The notes beneath the pieces are model-generated. The model did not search any database, had not been told where the DNA came from, and saw nothing but the letters and a program-made list of their open reading frames with translations. This document shows, one piece after another, positions 61,518-64,000 of a DNA stretch of 64,000 nucleotides. How positions within the stretch are numbered: position 1 is the stretch's first letter; each line of letters starts with the position of its first letter. Position numbers and translations under genes: made by a program. Source of the stretch: CAYTIB01 sp964437725 (GTDB lineage: Bacteria; UBA8248; JACPRG01; G963555815); NCBI GenBank assembly GCA_964437725.1, contig CAYTIB010000026.1, forward strand, positions 1 through 64,000. Reading direction: 5' to 3'.

Positions 61518-64000
61518 TTATTGCAAAGAAATTTCTGTGATACATCGAACAACATCTTCTAGGGCCTCTCCTATCTTCCCAGCATCCTTACCACCCGCCT
61601 GGGCCAAGTCGGGACGACCTCCGCCTTTGCCACCGACAATCTTTGCGGCCTCCTTCAAGATTTCTCCCGCGTGAAACTGATTTGTCAGATCCTTGGTTAC
61701 CCCTATCACCAAAGCCACCTTCCCTCCAGCGTCAGTTGCCAGAACAACAACACCCGACTTGATCTTCCCTTTAACCGCGTCCACCAGTTCCCGAAGGGCC
61801 TTGGGATCCGACCCTTTAACCTGCTCAGCTATCACCTGCGTGCCAGCGACATCCCGCGCCCTGCTGATCAGATCCTCACTTTGGTCGCTTGCCATTCGAT
61901 TTTTGAACACCTGGAGACCCTTCTCTACCTGCTTTTGTTCCTCCAGAAGTTTCTCCATTCTTTCCAGCACCTTAAGCGGTGATGTTTTTAGCAACTCGCT
62001 AACACGCAGTAGCTCGATTTCCCCTTTTCGCACGTAATCGAGAGCTTCAGCTCCCGTAACAGCTTCTATCCGTCGGACACCAGATGAAACGCTACCCTCG
62101 TGAACAATTTTGAACAATCCGATATCGCCAGAAGCTAAAGTGTGTGTACCTCCACAAAGTTCCTTACTAATTGAATCGACGGACACCATGCGGACGATAT
62201 CACCATACTTTTCTCCAAACAGCGCCATAGCTCCTTGTGCAAGAGCCTCGTCAATGGGGATTTCCTCCCAACGGACAGCTGCGTTGGAACGAATATGATT
62301 GTTAATAGTCTCTTCGATGCGGGTCCGCTCTCTGGAGTTTAAAGCTGAGAAGTGTGTGTAATCAAAACGGAGACGATCCTGTGCAACTAGGGAGCCCGCC
62401 TGCTTCACATGATCTCCGAGTATCTCCTGAAGAGCGGACTGGAGCAGATGAGTCGCAGTGTGATTGAGCTGCGTGGATTTTCTCTTTGCTTCTTCGACAA
62501 TGGCCTCTACTTCACCACCAACAACAAGTGTTCCACGTTGCACGAGACCAAGATGTATATGGTAGCCAAGTACAGGGGCTCGGCAGTCTTCCACCTCAAA
62601 ACGCAATTCCTCACTTTCGAAAACTCCCTGGTCCCCTACCTGCCCGCCCGACTCAGCATAAAAGGGTGTGCGATCCAAAAGCACTTCTGCTCGCTCTCCC
62701 TCCAGTACCTCATCGGTTCGAACTCCATCTTTCAAAATAGCAAGGATTCTCGCTCTAGTTTTTAGCTGCTCATAGCCAACAAATTCGGAAACAGGGAAAT
62801 CTTTGGCTAAAGCCCGATGTACTGGCTGCGCTACTGTTTCCGCAAAACCTTTCCAGGAGGCTCGAGCACGAGCACGCTGGCCTTCCATAGCAATGTCGAA
62901 GGCAGACCGATCGATCGAAAGCTCCTCTTCTTGGGCAGCATCCGCAACCAGATCTACTGGAAACCCATGCGTGTCATAGAGTTGAAATACAGCCCGACCA
63001 TCTACCAAACCATCATTATCCTTAGCTGTAGCTATCAAGTCGGCTAGGATTGGGAGACCTTGAGCTAGGGTATGGGCAAAACGTTCCTCCTCTGCCTGGG
63101 TCACACGGGAAATGTAGCTAAGATTGTCCATGAGTTCTGGATAGGGAGTTTTCATTATGTTGGCCACTGTGCTAATTGCCCTATACAAAAAGGGTTCTTC
63201 GATACCCAACATCCGCCCATGCCTCGCAGCGCGACGAAGAATCCGGCGAAGAACATAGCCCCTTCCCTCATTGGAAGGCATAACCCCATCCCCGATCAAA
63301 AAACAAATGGCGCGGGCGTGATCGGCAATAACTCGAAAGCTCATGTTTGTTCGGGAGTAAAAATCCCCATCAAGGTCGTAACTGGTTTCGGTCCAATCTT
63401 CTGTCGCGCGAATAATGGGAAACAAAAGGTCTGTGTGAAAGTTACTTGTAACACCTTGAACAAAGGAAGCTAGGCGCTCTAAACCCATGCCGGTATCTAT
63501 ACTGGGTTTGGGCAACGGAGAACGCTCACCAGTGGCAGATTGTTCAAACTGCATGAAGACGTGATTCCAAATTTCAAGGAAACCGTCGCCATCGAGCTCC
63601 TCCTCGGAAGGCGGAGAATTCGGATCCTCTCTAGGATAAAGTTGCAGAATCATCTCGGAGCAGGGACCACATGGCCCAGTTTCACCCATAGACCAAAAAT
63701 TGTCTTTTTCTCCAAGCCTTAGGATGCGCGACTCCGGAACACCAATCGCCTCGTTCCAGATACGGTAGGCTTCTTCATCTTCATGGTAGACGGACACCCA
63801 AATAAATTCACTCGGCAAACTCATCTCATCTACGAGAAATTCCCATCCGAAGTGAATTGCTTCGTCTTTGAAATAATCGCCGATAGAAAAATTCCCTAGC
63901 ATCTCGAAGAAGGTGTGATGGCGAGCCGTATAGCCAACCTGTTCGAGATCGTTGTGTTTCCCGCTTACCCGCATACACTTTTGCGACGAGACAGCCCGAG
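61518..64000 (-). CDS. alaS: Alanine--tRNA ligase (5' truncated by window)
   Basis: Charges tRNA(Ala) with alanine. The frame is open to the window edge; the residues before the first Met in view (AVSSQKC then MRVSGKHNDLE) are conserved AlaRS sequence, so the true start lies outside and about 60 N-terminal residues are missing. Motif 2 is RHHTFFEMLGNFS, motif 3 GMGLERLASF. The editing domain has the zinc ligands HTATHLL and CGGTH, and the C-Ala domain ends with GGKGGGRPDLAQAGG. All other parts look intact. Confidence 0.96.
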   Translation of the reverse strand, partial: RAVSSQKCMRVSGKHNDLEQVGYTARHHTFFEMLGNFSIGDYFKDEAIHFGWEFLVDEMSLPSEFIWVSVYHEDEEAYRIWNEAIGVPESRILRLGEKDNFWSMGETGPCGPCSEMILQLYPREDPNSPPSEEELDGDGFLEIWNHVFMQFEQSATGERSPLPKPSIDTGMGLERLASFVQGVTSNFHTDLLFPIIRATEDWTETSYDLDGDFYSRTNMSFRVIADHARAICFLIGDGVMPSNEGRGYVLRRILRRAARHGRMLGIEEPFLYRAISTVANIMKTPYPELMDNLSYISRVTQAEEERFAHTLAQGLPILADLIATAKDNDGLVDGRAVFQLYDTHGFPVDLVADAAQEEELSIDRSAFDIAMEGQRARARASWKGFAETVAQPVHRALAKDFPVSEFVGYEQLKTRARILAILKDGVRTDEVLEGERAEVLLDRTPFYAESGGQVGDQGVFESEELRFEVEDCRAPVLGYHIHLGLVQRGTLVVGGEVEAIVEEAKRKSTQLNHTATHLLQSALQEILGDHVKQAGSLVAQDRLRFDYTHFSALNSRERTRIEETINNHIRSNAAVRWEEIPIDEALAQGAMALFGEKYGDIVRMVSVDSISKELCGGTHTLASGDIGLFKIVHEGSVSSGVRRIEAVTGAEALDYVRKGEIELLRVSELLKTSPLKVLERMEKLLEEQKQVEKGLQVFKNRMASDQSEDLISRARDVAGTQVIAEQVKGSDPKALRELVDAVKGKIKSGVVVLATDAGGKVALVIGVTKDLTNQFHAGEILKEAAKIVGGKGGGRPDLAQAGGKDAGKIGEALEDVVRCITEISLQ

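Noticed and set aside
1..64000. Reassignment of UGA to Trp or Gly (genetic code 4 or 25) as the reason for the in-frame UGA codons
   Set aside because: UGA ends many complete genes here, such as livM and shc, and conserved Trp positions use TGG.
1..64000. CRISPR arrays, insertion sequences, prophage, integrases, attachment sites, rRNA and tRNA genes
   Set aside because: Looked for by eye on both strands; no regular repeats, transposase or phage genes, or tRNA-like T-loop and acceptor pairs were found.

Overview
The window reads as a stretch of chromosome from a Gram-negative, probably free-living heterotroph of mid G+C content. Evidence for this is the periplasmic ABC-transport proteins, Tat- and Lol-type lipoproteins, a squalene-hopene cyclase and a complete absence of phage, IS or plasmid genes. 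Lineage cannot be fixed from sequence alone. Two genes that look broken by an in-frame UGA are best read as selenoprotein genes, so the organism should decode selenocysteine. Most genes are for uptake and oxidative breakdown of organic nitrogen and carbon compounds.

Layout. Bases 1-5777: end of a livMGF branched-chain amino-acid-type ABC importer, its solute-binding protein, and a molybdenum hydroxylase large subunit between them. 6068-8111: a two-domain CMD/AhpD-like selenoprotein (Sec at a CxxU motif) followed by mutY. 8199-10646: a divergent pair, a flippase-like membrane protein and a nucleotidyltransferase/CDP-alcohol phosphotransferase fusion. 10777-19370: a xanthine-dehydrogenase/CO-dehydrogenase-family cluster with three more large subunits, one FAD subunit and one 2Fe-2S subunit; the last large subunit is interrupted by an in-frame UAG. 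19440-33063: a catabolic block with a dienelactone hydrolase, an XRE-cupin regulator with a clear promoter/operator, an M24 peptidase-like enzyme, a fumarate-reductase-like flavoprotein with a lone 2Fe-2S partner, a Rieske oxygenase, three tandem EamA transporters, a DapA-type lyase, an M20 hydrolase, a HisC-type aminotransferase and a FAH-family hydrolase.

33466-41275: envelope genes (two DUF3568-type lipoproteins, a phosphodiester-glycosidase-domain protein, a Tat-exported metallo-beta-lactamase-fold lipoprotein, an SGNH-like protein), a glutaredoxin, and the hopanoid pair shc-hpnG. 41461-49759: a cupin, two methyltransferases, oppD-oppF ATPases followed by an OsmC-like selenoprotein (Sec at the peroxidatic position with a clean SECIS hairpin) and a GlcD-type oxidase, then a DUF4384-type lipoprotein. 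50092-59478: a second nitrogen-catabolic block with flavin reductase, two RidA-family proteins, an FAD oxidoreductase, an LLM-type flavin monooxygenase, an amidohydrolase, an isochorismatase-like hydrolase and a second flavoprotein/2Fe-2S pair; this set of families resembles the Rut pyrimidine pathway without being it. 60169-64000: two membrane proteins and the start-truncated alaS.

The most notable observations are the two selenoprotein genes, which ordinary gene calling would split into four fragments; the four-to-one ratio of molybdenum hydroxylase large to small subunits; the duplicated FrdA-like/2Fe-2S modules; and the Rut-like gene set.
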